Source: a cyanobacterium endosymbiont of Rhopalodia gibberula
GTDB lineage: Bacteria; Cyanobacteriota; Cyanobacteriia; Cyanobacteriales; Microcystaceae
Reading direction: 5' to 3'
Length of the DNA: 64,000 nucleotides
NCBI RefSeq assembly: GCF_003574135.1
Contig: NZ_AP018341.1
Coordinates: 2,455,740-2,519,739, forward strand
Positions 51,901-63,000 of this stretch are shown here, one piece after another. The notes under the pieces were generated by a model. It was not told the DNA's origin. It saw only the letters and a list, made by a program, of their open reading frames with translations, and searched no databases. Position 1 is the first letter of the stretch; each line of letters opens with the position of its first letter. The position numbers were made by a program, and so were the translations under genes.

Positions 51901-52483
51901 TAAACAACCTATGTTAATAACTATTAATTAAACAGATAAACTATAAACTCGTCCTAAAAAAATTAAAAAAAAGTTGGTACGATATACTCAAATAAAACCG
52001 TTAATTAATAGAGACATTAATTAACGGTTTTATTTGATACTAATTTTTAACTTAGTAGAATAATGTTTATATTGCTATACTTAGTTTTCAGTTAATTAAC
52101 TTTACTTAGTTTTATAATTCTTGATTAGTTTTAATATTAGATAATTATTATCAGTTCAACTAAACTTATCCCACACAATTAATAGCAATAACAATTTTAG
52201 TTTTAACTTAAACTGAAATTGTTAGACAGTTTAGTATAGACTATATCTTTTTTTTCTTATTATTTATGCTTGGTATTATCCTTGGATAATTACTTTTCTT
52301 TATCCACACAAGATTTTGTAATTAAATTATTAGGTTTATCCAGATTTGTTTGTCTTGAAAAGTCCTAAAGCATTGGGAGAAACAGGCTATATATTAAATT
52401 ACTAAAAAAAATTACTATTATAAATTCTCTTCTCATTAAAATATTTATAAAAAATATAGAAATAAAAAAAGAAATAAAAAACT
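51901..52483. other. AT-rich interval with a long hairpin
   Basis: No gene recognised. It contains the hairpin at 51988-52037. Confidence 0.4.
51988..52037. terminator. perfect 21-bp inverted repeat, 8-nt loop
   Basis: The left arm 51988-52008 (TCAAATAAAACCGTTAATTA, then A) is the exact reverse complement of 52017-52037. The A-rich left end and T-rich right end suit a bidirectional intrinsic terminator. It lies between the GT2 pseudogene and the 3' end of the Rieske flavoprotein gene. Confidence 0.7.
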
Positions 52484-54421
52484 CTAGATTTTTAATAATC
52501 CTGATGGTGCAACTGTTAGCAATATACGTCTTTGTAATCCTTCTTGATTTAAAATTTCATTAGCCGCTAAAAGTCCACTACTTACTGCACGTTCCATTAA
52601 ACCACAGGGAAAAGGCATCTTAACCCAATCTCCAGCAAAGTATAAATTTTTGATTTCTGTTTTAGTTTTTGGACGATTATCATAACTATTAGGAGGATAA
52701 CCTGAAAAATTCTTCTGGTTAACTAATTCCTTATTTAAGCAGTTAGCTCGTTTTAATTCTGGAACAATTTCATATAATTCCTGTTCAAACGCTATCAAGA
52801 GAGATTCTTGATTGGGAAAATCCTTTTCTTTATAAGAATAAGCATGTAACTCTATTACACTTCCTCCTGTGTGTTTTGACCACTCAATAAACTGATTTTG
52901 AATATGGTGATAAAGAGTAATACTATCAGTTAGTTTATATCCAGAAATAGAGGTAAAATCACTATATTTCCAGTCAAAATCTTGATCAAACCAAAACCGT
53001 CCGACAGCAAACGGATCAGCTGTTGTTAAAGTTACTACTTGTTGAGTAACTTTTGGATTGATATCTTCTTCTACCAACTCCCATAACTGTTTAATTCCAG
53101 GAACATCAGTAGCCATAACATAATAATCTGCTTTTAGCATTTTATCTTCTTTTGAAGATAAAGTAGGAATACCAATTAACTGAATTGATGTTTCCTTCTG
53201 CTGGACTATTTTATAATGGAGTAAATTTTGTTTTGCAGGACCTTTAAATACTTTGCCTTGATCATCATATAGCGTTCCATGACAAGGACATAAGAAAGTT
53301 CCATCCGTTTGTCTACTTACCGTACAACCTTGATGAGTACACGTTAAAGAAATTGCTTCTTGATGATTTGAAGTAACAATAAAAACCCGATCACCTGCAC
53401 CATAGTATGTTATGTGACTATTCGTCAAATAATCATTACGTTCTACCCAAAAAGGAACTCCAGTTTGTGAGTTTCCCTGTTGATAGGTTAAAGAAATAAT
53501 TTTTTCGCTATTACAGATAATTTGATTGACAATTCCTTCAGAAACAACTTGTCCCCCATTCTTTTGAATTGCTTTAATAAAAGGTTGAACTAAACTGGTT
53601 CCCATATCATCTTTAGTTCCACTAAAAGCTAAACCTTCAGGATTTCCAAAGAAATAAAAATGGAAAAATTGCAATAATTCTCCTGTACTTAAAATATCAG
53701 GTGCATTTAAAGTGGCCTTAGTAAAGGGAAGAAAATATAAGTTATAAATTCCTTTTGGAAACCCTTGCTTCACCCATTCAGTTACAGAGATTTTATCAAA
53801 AATTGTAAAAATTTTAGGAATTTGAACTCCTGTAATAGCTTTAAAAACTTTCCAGTGGGAAGGTTTTAGTAAGTTGATTCCCCATTGAAGACGATTAGAA
53901 GACCAAAACCAAAGATCAACAATATTCCAGGGGAAAGTTGAGTGACTTGGATAAAAATTCTCTGGTCTATAAATATTGTCTTTAAAGATAACAGAATAAA
54001 ACTTTAACGATTGAAAATAATTTGTAATTGACAATTCTTGAGCAATACTATTCAGATTATAATACTGGGGGAAAAACCCGTGAAATCCATGTTCCATTTT
54101 GAAAGTTTCATTACCTACTTGAACCGTCCAACTGGCAATTTTACCTCCTAGATTGGGTGATTTCTCTAATAAAGTCACTTGAAACCCTCGTTGACTTAAT
54201 TGGTAAGCACAAGCTAATCCTGCTAAACCTGCACCAATTATGACCACAGATTTAGGTTGAGTTAGTCGAGAAGGTAGACTTAAGCTATCTTGTTGATAGA
54301 TAAAAGGTTGGGGTTTACTAAAACGAGAATAGCCTAATATTGCTCCAGGTACTGCAACTCCTAAAAATTTTAAGACAGCACGACGAGAAAGTTTATGGAA
54401 GATAAAAGAATTAGAAAGCAT
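52484..54421 (-). CDS. FAD-dependent carotenoid-desaturase-like oxidoreductase with inserted Rieske domain
   Basis: The 645-residue protein starts with a twin-arginine-type export signal (SRRAVLKFLG at 12-21). The FAD site is VVIIGAGLAGLACAYQLSQR at 59-78 with LLEKSPNLGGK after it. A Rieske [2Fe-2S] domain is inserted at about 330-410: C361-T-H363 and C378-P-C380-H381 are the ligands, and C366 and C380 could form the disulfide seen in high-potential Rieske proteins. The flavin domain then resumes (YYVMATDVPGIKQLW) and ends FAGDWVKMPFPCGLMERAVS, the closing motif of phytoene-desaturase/CruE-CrtU-like enzymes. The substrate is unknown; a carotenoid or isoprenoid is likely. It is intact. Confidence 0.85.
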   Translation of the reverse strand: MLSNSFIFHKLSRRAVLKFLGVAVPGAILGYSRFSKPQPFIYQQDSLSLPSRLTQPKSVVIIGAGLAGLACAYQLSQRGFQVTLLEKSPNLGGKIASWTVQVGNETFKMEHGFHGFFPQYYNLNSIAQELSITNYFQSLKFYSVIFKDNIYRPENFYPSHSTFPWNIVDLWFWSSNRLQWGINLLKPSHWKVFKAITGVQIPKIFTIFDKISVTEWVKQGFPKGIYNLYFLPFTKATLNAPDILSTGELLQFFHFYFFGNPEGLAFSGTKDDMGTSLVQPFIKAIQKNGGQVVSEGIVNQIICNSEKIISLTYQQGNSQTGVPFWVERNDYLTNSHITYYGAGDRVFIVTSNHQEAISLTCTHQGCTVSRQTDGTFLCPCHGTLYDDQGKVFKGPAKQNLLHYKIVQQKETSIQLIGIPTLSSKEDKMLKADYYVMATDVPGIKQLWELVEEDINPKVTQQVVTLTTADPFAVGRFWFDQDFDWKYSDFTSISGYKLTDSITLYHHIQNQFIEWSKHTGGSVIELHAYSYKEKDFPNQESLLIAFEQELYEIVPELKRANCLNKELVNQKNFSGYPPNSYDNRPKTKTEIKNLYFAGDWVKMPFPCGLMERAVSSGLLAANEILNQEGLQRRILLTVAPSGLLKI

Positions 54422-55539
54422 AACAATAGGATTTAACTATTTTATTAAATTCCTAGGAAAATGTTTTAAGGACATAATATCATTATTACCCTAAATTAGG
54501 ATAATTAACTTTACTTAATCCTCCTAATAAACAAAAACAACTTCTTAAGACTTTAATCCTAACTAATTTTACAAAGACTATTTAAGTTTTAGGTCTATTT
54601 TCATAGAAATGAAGGACTGTAGTATCTTCGACATAGATAAGCTATTTTGCGTTTAAATCGCTTGTTATAAGTCTGATAAAACCAAGTTAGCTAAATGACT
54701 ATTAATTCCTCATAGAGATTAATAGTCATTTAACTCCGAAAAATCAATAAAATTAAAGATAAGCTTGATTGTAGTCCCCTAAGGAAACTTTTGCTGTGAC
54801 GATCACTTCCCCTATTCTAGGAGGAACTTCTTAAAGAAAAGCGCAAAGTTTAGCAATACTTTGTTATTTCATTACAATAGAAGTAGCGATCACTCTTAAA
54901 ATTAATGTAAGCTCATACTTAACAAAGGCCGTTGTTAGAATTATCGGACCTGAGGAAAGCTGTCTAATAGATCACCTCACTGATAAATTCTGTGGAAGTT
55001 AGCTAATGAAACTTATTAACCATATCAAATTCTAAAAAAGGGATAATTCCTAATTCCCCTGAAAAAACTTCCTACTTCAAGAAAGAACTAGCTTAAAGGA
55101 ATTAATAACTCTCTAATGTGTTATAACTCTCAAAAATTAAGAAAACTTAAAGTTTTCTACAGAATAGTTGTTAAAAAGTAAGTAAAAGGAGATTAGGTGT
55201 AAAACCTTTAAATTTTTCATAGAAGACAATCTGTTGTTGGAATGATAAAACCACAGTTTAGCCAGTCCTGCGACAATCGACTGTAGAAAAATACTGACTT
55301 AAGATAGTAAATTAATAAAAAAAATATAAACTGTGATTACCTAAGTAAAATTATTAGTTAGAGATTTCTTAATCTGGTTTCCAACAAATAACCAAAATAA
55401 TCGCCGTAACCACAGGTAATACTAAATCTACTTGTTATGCCATTCTAAAAAATTAGAGAAAATTTAGCCAATTAAAATTTCAATAAAAATGAATTAAATT
55501 TATGAGGGTTTTAAAAAAAATAGTTTAGCAAAAAATCAT
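54422..55539. other. decayed region upstream of the Rieske flavoprotein gene
   Basis: A forward stretch at about 54770-55010 reads VTITSPILGGTS and, in the same or a neighbouring frame, KAVVRIIGPEESCLIDHLTD followed by KFCGS. It looks like a gene remnant, but no family could be named. A hairpin is present at 54692-54732. No intact gene. Confidence 0.35.
54692..54732. repeat. perfect 15-bp inverted repeat, 11-nt loop
   Basis: TAAATGACTATTAAT at 54692-54706 pairs exactly with ATTAATAGTCATTTA at 54718-54732. Role unknown. Confidence 0.8.
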
Positions 55540-56400
55540 TTCATTTCATCAAAAATTGATGCAAAATACTCATTAAATCGAGACTGATATACTAACTTCT
55601 ATAATCTTTTTGTTGACCTTAATCTTGGAGAGTAAGCTAAAAAATATTCTCTAATGACTACTACAGGAATTTTTCTATTTTTGCTATGATGCCATCCGCT
55701 ATGATTTTTTATGATCAAGAAAAATATTTTTTAATATAGCCCTACATCTATCTTTAGCCAAATGTTCGTCAACTAAATTCAGCTATTTTATATTTACTCT
55801 TGTAATTTAATTCCATATAATTTTTTCTGTGAGTTCTTTAACAAATTCATTAATTAACTTCGAATAGAATCGAAGTTTATTTTAAAAATATATACTTATT
55901 TTAGCTTATGAATATCTTTTTTTAGGGTAGAACTTTTGAATATAAATTTTTAATATTTTCTTATCTAAGAATTTTTTGTCTATATTCCTCAACTTTCTAA
56001 TCTTAATTTTAATTAGCAGGTTAATTCTTTAAGAAGTTTATCAGTTCAATATAGTTTTATCTCTTCTTTACTTTTAATTTTTATTATTGATATTTTTAAC
56101 TTCTTCTTTTCTTAATTTATTATTTTCTCTGAAAATCTCCTGATTATTATCATAACCTGTTACTATAGGGGCTTACTATTTTTGAGGAGTCATCCTTGAG
56201 ATATTTTATAAAGTAAATATCATCTTCTTCCTCCTACATAATTTTGAACTTTTAGGTACTTCCTTTTTAGTTCAAGTGAATGAAGATACGGAGCTAAATA
56301 AGATTTAATAGAAATTGTTTTATCTAGATTGTTACTCTCTTATTTATTATTAAGTGAGTTTTTACAATTCGATTTAGTATGATTTCTTTGTAAAAAAGCA
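55540..56400 (-). mobile_element. decayed IS copy (related to 22980-23840)
   Basis: The DNA near 55775-55830 is nearly identical in wording to 23096-23150, and weaker similarity extends over about 0.8 kb. On the minus strand the 5' part reads KVQNYVGG, YLLYKISQGWLLKNS (compare QNYVELRTWCLLLRVFQGWN at 16.2 kb) and the 3' part EYFLAYSPRLRSTKRL, which resembles the FLPxYSPxLNPxE block of IS630 transposases. All frames are broken. Confidence 0.5.
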
Positions 56401-56499
56401 TAAATTTGGGAGAATTTTTGAAACTAAAAGTATCCTTAACCCAGCATAAAAACAATTAAAAAAGCATAAATTTTAAAATATAGTTCGATAACTAATAAA

Positions 56500-57028
56500 C
56501 CAATTTGTTTACCCAAAAGTATATAAAGTGCAAACCGCATATTTGCTCACCGCATAAACCCCACTCATCAAAAGAAACCAATAATTACTCATAAAATCAA
56601 TGCTAACAATAGGCTACCCTCATCCTTCATATCCCCAACCACTTCACGAGTGCAAATGAACAAAGCCAATACATTCACGTCTATTATTTCTCAATATGCT
56701 TCAGTTTCCCAACTAATCAAAGACTCAAAGACTCTTTGTGTCCTAACCCGTAATTATTAGCCAATACATCTACGTCCGGCACTCCAAGTTTTACGGACTT
56801 TCTCAAAAAACTGTAAGATATTGACTTTTTGCTTATATAAACCAATTAAAAGAAAAATGAAGCCCCTAAACTTTATAACCCTTTGGCTAATTACCGTAAC
56901 TTTTCCTAACTACAGGCGCAAATAGCTAAACAATAGCTACCAGTCGCTAAACAATGAGTGATCGCCTTGCCCATGCCACTAGATGAGCTGATTACTAAGG
57001 TAACTCTGAGAGATAGTTTTTTACTCAT
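56500..57028 (-). pseudogene. short-chain dehydrogenase/reductase pseudogene
   Basis: The minus strand starts MSKKLSLRVTLVISSSSGMG (the SDR TGASSGIG cofactor loop, here partly altered) and KAITHCLATGSY. It continues after stops with LAICACS, SLGAS, DVDVLANNYGLGHKESLSL (the NNAG motif, now NNYG) and, in another frame, SGVYAVSKYAVCTLY, the YxxxK active site. The ATG at 57028 overlaps the TGA of the upstream gene as ATGA, so the two were translationally coupled. Confidence 0.85.
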
Positions 57029-57645
57029 GAACAATTTGCAAGAATAACCTCTTGACTTTGTTGTAACTGGAGTCGGTGCATATGGTTAAATAACCACAAA
57101 CAATATTCTTCCGATAAACCACAAGTGACCGCCCCTCGTAATACTACATTTAAATACCAATCATTGGGAGCTAATTCTTGAGGTAGTTTGTCAATAACGA
57201 CATAAGTCCGCACATTTTCATAGAGTTTTCCTTCACTGTGAACATCAACATATTCGTGACGATATCCATTGCTAGGAACCTCTTCTCGAGCATCAAGGCG
57301 AGCGCTAAATCGCCAAGGAAGATGATATAAAACTCCTTCTACACGAGAATTGGGCTCACGAACTACATCCAATGCCCCACAATTACGTCGTAAGGAACGA
57401 CGATAGAACCCTAACCGGTATCCTTTCAAGATAGCGGTTCCCACAACATATTGATAGGTGTTTTCGCCAAAAGTTCGTTTTAAGTCTACAGGACACATAC
57501 AAGACCCATAGGCAAAATAATAAAATGACGTTTCCGGCAATACTTGAGGTTGGCGATGACTTTCTTGATGATAAGGATGAGTCATTGAACCTTTTATATC
57601 TGATAGGGTTCGGACTTGGGATAAGGGGTCAAGAGATAGGTTCAT
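57025..57645 (-). CDS. gamma-glutamylcyclotransferase-like (AIG2/GGCT) protein
   Basis: The 206-residue protein has the GGCT fold. After a 35-residue leader comes FYYFAYGSCMCPVDLKRTFG, where YGS is the substrate-binding loop, then GTAILKGYRLGFYRRSLRRN, CGALDVVREPNSRVEGVLYH, and LDAREEVPSNGYRHEYVDV in which the E pair includes the likely catalytic acid. Family members open or close gamma-glutamyl rings in glutathione turnover; cyanobacterial ones are uncharacterised. An internal start at residue 21 would remove part of the leader. It is followed by the coupled SDR pseudogene and preceded by the CCB gene 80 bases away. Confidence 0.82.
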   Translation of the reverse strand: MNLSLDPLSQVRTLSDIKGSMTHPYHQESHRQPQVLPETSFYYFAYGSCMCPVDLKRTFGENTYQYVVGTAILKGYRLGFYRRSLRRNCGALDVVREPNSRVEGVLYHLPWRFSARLDAREEVPSNGYRHEYVDVHSEGKLYENVRTYVVIDKLPQELAPNDWYLNVVLRGAVTCGLSEEYCLWLFNHMHRLQLQQSQEVILANCS

Positions 57646-57725
57646 CGGATGTTTTCCTAGAAGGTAAATAGCGGTTGACTTGTCTTTACTGTTCCCTAGC
57701 CAAAATGATTGACAAAAATATAGAC

Positions 57726-58373
57726 CTATTGTAAGTGGGTTTGTAAGGTATCTGCTAACTTGTCAGCGATTCCCTTAATCCAATTTTCGTCCTGTTTAGT
57801 ATAACTTCGGGGGACATTTGCCCCTAAAATCAAAACCCCTTGGTTTCCCATAGGTTGACATATCACTCCCTGAGTATTTTCAGGGAGATAATTAAACTCG
57901 ACTCGTCCTGGATAAAGGGGCAAATTAACCAGATAAACTGGCTTTTTACTTTCCAAAACTCTTTCTAAAATCTTGCCCGGAATCACTTGAGAGTTAATAC
58001 CTAAAATCCCTCGTCTCAACACCACCACTCCATGATAGTAAACCACCAAAGATTTGGTAACGGTATTAGTTAATACTAAATAGGAGGCCCAAGCAAGTTC
58101 TTTTTTGATTTCTTCTGGTAAATCTGGAGCAAATTCGAAACCTTGTTCTCCAATGAGGGTAACAGCATCAGGTGATCGTGGTTGAACTTGGTGCCAGATT
58201 AACCCTACTAAAATCAAGACCCCATTGAGAATAACTCCTACCACATCAGAACGAGACTGGGATTCTGTTAAGGTTAATGTAGTAAAACGGTTAATTAATA
58301 AGAGAATGCTGCCAAGTCCTCCCGCAAAAAAGGGCAGTAATCGTAAAATCATATTCGGATCTGATTTTTTCAT
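57726..58373 (-). CDS. cytochrome b6 cofactor assembly protein (CCB2/CCB4 type)
   Basis: CCB factors attach heme c-i to cytochrome b6 in the b6f complex. The 215-residue protein has two N-terminal membrane segments (LRLLPFFAGGLGSILLLI, GVILNGVLILVGLIWH) and a GAF-like soluble domain with ELAWASYLVLTNTVTKSLVV and GVICQPMGNQGVLILGANVP. This is the pattern of the 'cofactor assembly of complex C subunit B' family. An ATG at 58373 is a clear start. It is the first gene of a three-gene run that ends in the SDR pseudogene. It implies b6f is still made. Confidence 0.85.
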   Translation of the reverse strand: MKKSDPNMILRLLPFFAGGLGSILLLINRFTTLTLTESQSRSDVVGVILNGVLILVGLIWHQVQPRSPDAVTLIGEQGFEFAPDLPEEIKKELAWASYLVLTNTVTKSLVVYYHGVVVLRRGILGINSQVIPGKILERVLESKKPVYLVNLPLYPGRVEFNYLPENTQGVICQPMGNQGVLILGANVPRSYTKQDENWIKGIADKLADTLQTHLQ

Positions 58374-60084
58374 TAACTAGAACAGAATAAAGATCAAAAA
58401 AGAGAATATATTCAGTACTTTCTCATATCTTTTTCTATTAATCCATCTTATTTAGAGATAAATCGCCTCTCCATATAAAGTAATTTTAGCTAATTGTTCT
58501 CTTCAATGATGTTTTATATAAAGTAATTTTGTTACGTAGACGATTTTTCCCTATTGACTTGATGAGCTAAATAGGTTTACAATGCATAGTTTATTAAGCC
58601 TTGATAGTTTTTAAAAGTTACGCGTTGAGAGATAAGCTTAAATATAACAAGTCTGAAAATATAAAGTTATCGCTAACAATAGCGATAAAGAATTTATAAA
58701 TATAGAAAATACTTTCAGAATAAAGATGAGTATAAAAAAATAAATCAACAACTAAATGTAATTTATTTTTTTATACTCATCTTTATCGCTAAATTTCAAC
58801 ATTTTGACTGTAATCGTTTATTCAAGAGTTTTAAGATTTATCTTATGGAAAGAAATTAGGTTTGATGATAGAAACAACTAAAAATGGACAAGTATCAATC
58901 AAAAAAGAAGATTACCAGTCAATTGCAATCTTAGAGATAGAGAAAAACAGGGCAATCGTTTATTTAAAAGAGTTAAGATAAGTTAAAATCTGGAAAAATA
59001 ATCAAAAACGATATTGCACTATTTTATATTTTATTTTGCTAAGATAATTAAGACAGAAACGGAATAACTGAAAGTATATTTTTCAAATAAAAGAAACTAA
59101 TTATGTTAGTAAACATTACTACTAGGGTTTAGATAAAAAATATAAAAATAATAGAATTAAGCTATAAAACATGAGGCGATATTAACTCACCTTCCTGGTG
59201 ATATTTAGCTCTATATTCAGTTGAACTTGATAATAGCTAAAGATTTTGCTTAACCTAATTATTTAGATAATATAGGGCATAATACCTTTACGCTCACCGC
59301 TTTAGTAATTATTTAACTAAGTCTAAGTCAGTGATTATAAATAAGTCTAAAATATAAAAGTAATAAAAAAATAGTGATATTCAGATACTAACAACCTCAA
59401 AATTAAACTAACACAATTATAAGAGCAAGAACTATCAAAGTTGACTCGAGACCCAAACATTTACTCCAGAACAAAAACAAAAGTAAAAATATGATATTTA
59501 AATACAAGAAGATGGAAAGTCAAATAAATTGCAGATCCGGTTTAGCTCTCGGTAAATACAATTAGAAAGAATAATCTCTAGATAGACTATCTAAGAAAAA
59601 ATAATTTTTAGGTTTTTAAAGAAGTGAAAAGAAAGAATATATAAATTTTTTAAAAAAATCTCATAAGATTATAAACTCAATTATAGTAACTATTTTTTTT
59701 ACAAGCTTATAATATATAATTATTTTTAATAAAAGAAGAGAAGAATTTTATTACATTAGAGTTCATAAAATTATCAAAAATATATTTAAGAATAAATGTT
59801 ATTTAGCTAAATGAGTTAAACAAAGTTCTGCTCAAAATAGTTACTATGAAAAATATCAACTAAAGCAATACGAATATGACTGCAATGACTTAAATACAGA
59901 GAGTAAAATAAGTCATTTTTTGACGTTTATTTGGAGCTATATACTAACTTTCATCCAAATACTATAACAACAAAGTTAAAATAGTAAGAAAACTAAAAAG
60001 TTTGATTTGACTTTAATTCAGTCACTATTTAGGGAAAATTTATACTGAAAAAGACTGCTATAACCAAGTTTACGCCCTATCCTA
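58374..60084. other. long AT-rich interval with a 26-bp hairpin
   Basis: No intact or confidently recognisable gene. A forward piece near 58860-58980 (MIETTKNGQVSIKKEDYQSI, then AILEIEKNRAIVYLKELR) looks coding but is short and unassigned. The hairpin at 58720-58786 lies here. Confidence 0.4.
58720..58786. repeat. perfect 26-bp inverted repeat, 15-nt loop
   Basis: The left arm 58720-58745 (starting ATAAAGATGAGTATAAA) is the exact reverse complement of 58761-58786. This is the longest perfect hairpin in the window. The word AGCGATAAAG at 58681 also recurs inverted at 58781-58790. Confidence 0.88.
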
Positions 60085-63000
60085 TCAAAATCGCTGTTCA
60101 AATTGAATACTACCGCGACTATCATCAGCAAAATTGCTTGATCCTCGAATCAAAATATTATCGTTAATGCGATAGCGAATTCCCATATGAGAAGGAATAT
60201 CACTATTCAATATCTTTTGCATGGAAACCGATAATTCATTGGTAATATCAATCCCTGCTTCTGCTACAACCCCAATAGATAGATTATTCAATTGTTCTTT
60301 TTCATCAATTAATTGTGTAGGAAAAACACGAAACTCACTTAATCCTAATGCTTTCCCAATCGTTCCTTGAAACGGTCCAAGTACGGCAGTTCCGGCTAGA
60401 TGAGCTAACCCTAATTGGGTTTCCCATTTTTCTAAGGGACTAAGAAAACTGCCACCTAACAAGGTAATAATCTCAGCAGAATTCCGTTTGGGTTGACTAG
60501 TTAATTCAACCCCATTATTTAATTGACTGGCAAAGCCCTTAACGGTTGCTTGAATACGGACAGTTTGTAAACTATCAGCATTTGCACTAAAAGGGTCGTT
60601 AATTTCCGAGGAGATAGGATTGACATTCACCCGATTACGGGTTGTTTCTGTAGTAGAGGTAAATAATTGAATGTTTAAATATGGATCAAGACTGTGATTA
60701 GGAAAAAACTCGGCTGTATTTTTTTGACTTTCAGCTAAGCGTAATTGACTGGCAAATAAATTAACTAGGCCATTTTGTAGCGTAATAATTCCCTCCAGTC
60801 GGGGTTGGTTGACATTTCCATCAACGGTGACACTTCCTGTGGCTAAGAAACTCAGGAGAGGAAGACGAGAAATAGAAATATTTTCCACTAACGTTAATTT
60901 GAGCTTAGCAAATTCAAGATAAGTTGGTATTTTTTGCTTTCCTTCTTTCGTATCTCCTAGTAATACTTCTCCCTCAAATAATTCCAAACTCCCCCCAATT
61001 TTCGGTCCTAAAACCGTTCCTTCCACTTGAATTGTTCCTTTTGCTCCTCCTTGATAACGTTGAGGTAAATCTAAGGACAAATCATTAAAATTGACAGTTA
61101 AGGGTTGTTTCTGCTCGATAGTTTTAAGGATAGGTAATGATCCTTGGACGGCTACTTGACCCCCGCTAAATTTCCCCGTTAGCTTGGCAACGGTCAGGCG
61201 ATCAAGATCAAACAAAATCTTGCCATTGATATTGGTTAAAGGTGTGTTAGGAAACATTTTAGCCCCAATGGCAGCATTTTCTATCTGGGCCACCCCATTG
61301 GCGTTAAGTTGAGTGGGAAGTCCACGTTTTTGATCCACCAATCCTGAGACATTAAGTTTAATATTGCCCTTTCCTCCCAACCAAGCTATCTGTCCTTTGG
61401 TGAGAAGATTTAAAATAGTTAAACCTTCGTTTTGAACATCTACCGTTAGGGAAAGGCGATCACTACTTGGTTGCACTTTTGCAAAGAGAAGTCGATAGGG
61501 AAAGGTTCCTTTGACAGTTAAGGGTTGAGTTCGCTTACCCAATAGACTACTAGCTGAAAAGTTTATACGTCCTCGATGATAGGTGAATCGACCTTCAGTA
61601 GATTGCAAAGTAGTTTTATTAATACTTGCTTTATTAATAGCAATTCTTCCTAAAATTTCGGGATTATCTCGATTTCCTGTTAGGCTAACGTTAGCATTAA
61701 GTTGTCCCCCAATATCGAGAATATCAGGTAAGGACCAAAATTTTGAGAACTTATCTAGAGGAATGTTGACCAATTGCAGTTTACCTTCTTGGTTTTTTTT
61801 CCCAATATGACCGGTAAAAGCAATTTGACTATTTCTGTCTTGTAAACTGATAGAACTTAAGGTGAGGATACCTTTTTGCCAATTTCCCTTAGAGTTAATT
61901 TGAGTGAGGTTAAAATCTCCCCAATTCCAATCCTGACCATTGAGATCAAAATTGGCTTTTAGCCCTAATTTAGGGGTTAATTGAACCGCTATGTTTCCAT
62001 CAAACACCCCTTGTAATTTCTGTAATTCTGGTAAAGGTGATACTTTTTTACGAGTTTGTCTTTGTTGACTTAACCAGTCATTAATGACTAAGAAATGGAG
62101 CAGACGATCGCTAATGCTTGCCTTGTCATTTCCTACTTCTGCTAGAGGGGGTTGAGGAGTAGAGGTAACCAGGGAGGGTTTTGTTATTCCTAACTTATCC
62201 AAGACCGTTTCTTGTCCAGCATTTCCTATTGCCTTCATTTCATACAAGTCTTTAGCTTGAGCATATTGAGGAGGAGTTAATCCTCGTCTGATGTCTTTTA
62301 GTTCAAAAATTTGTAGGGTTTCAAAAATAGTTTGAATGTTTCCTTGATCGACAGTAACATTAGCGTTTAAATGGGGTCCTTGTGAAGTTGGAGTAAAATT
62401 CCCCTCGAAACTATATAAACTATTATTGAGCTTTAATTGACCGTTCCTGAGAGTAAGATTTCTCTTAACGTATTGAATATCCCCCGTAATTTTTTGTCCT
62501 TTGACCGTTCCCAGTTGAGGGTTAGTGATCGCTAATTCTTTTCCAGTAATCGCTCCTATATTTAAATCTAAGGTAAATTGTCCTGATAACTTTCCTGAGA
62601 GAGGTTGGGTAAGTAGATGAGTATAGAAACGAGAAACAGAGGAATTGGGAAAGGAATTTGTTGCACCTCCTGCTTTCAACATATAGTTTTGCAGTAAACT
62701 AATGGGAACTTGCCGAACTTCTAGATTTACCTTTCTCCCTTCGCGTGTTCCTTTTACCTGCATTTGTGTCTGCTTCAGGGAAATAGCCAGGGGTTGAGAT
62801 TGATTATCGAACTTTAAGTGAAGGTGATCTTTTTGTCCATATAATGCTAATTCAAGCCCTTGTTTGGGATTAACATTTAATTTTCCCTCTAAAAGAGGTT
62901 CAAATCTTGAATTATCAATATTAAAGTTAATTAAAGATAATTTACCATCAATGTTTGGAGTTTTAGGCGTTCCCGTGACCACCCCGGTATAATCGACTTT

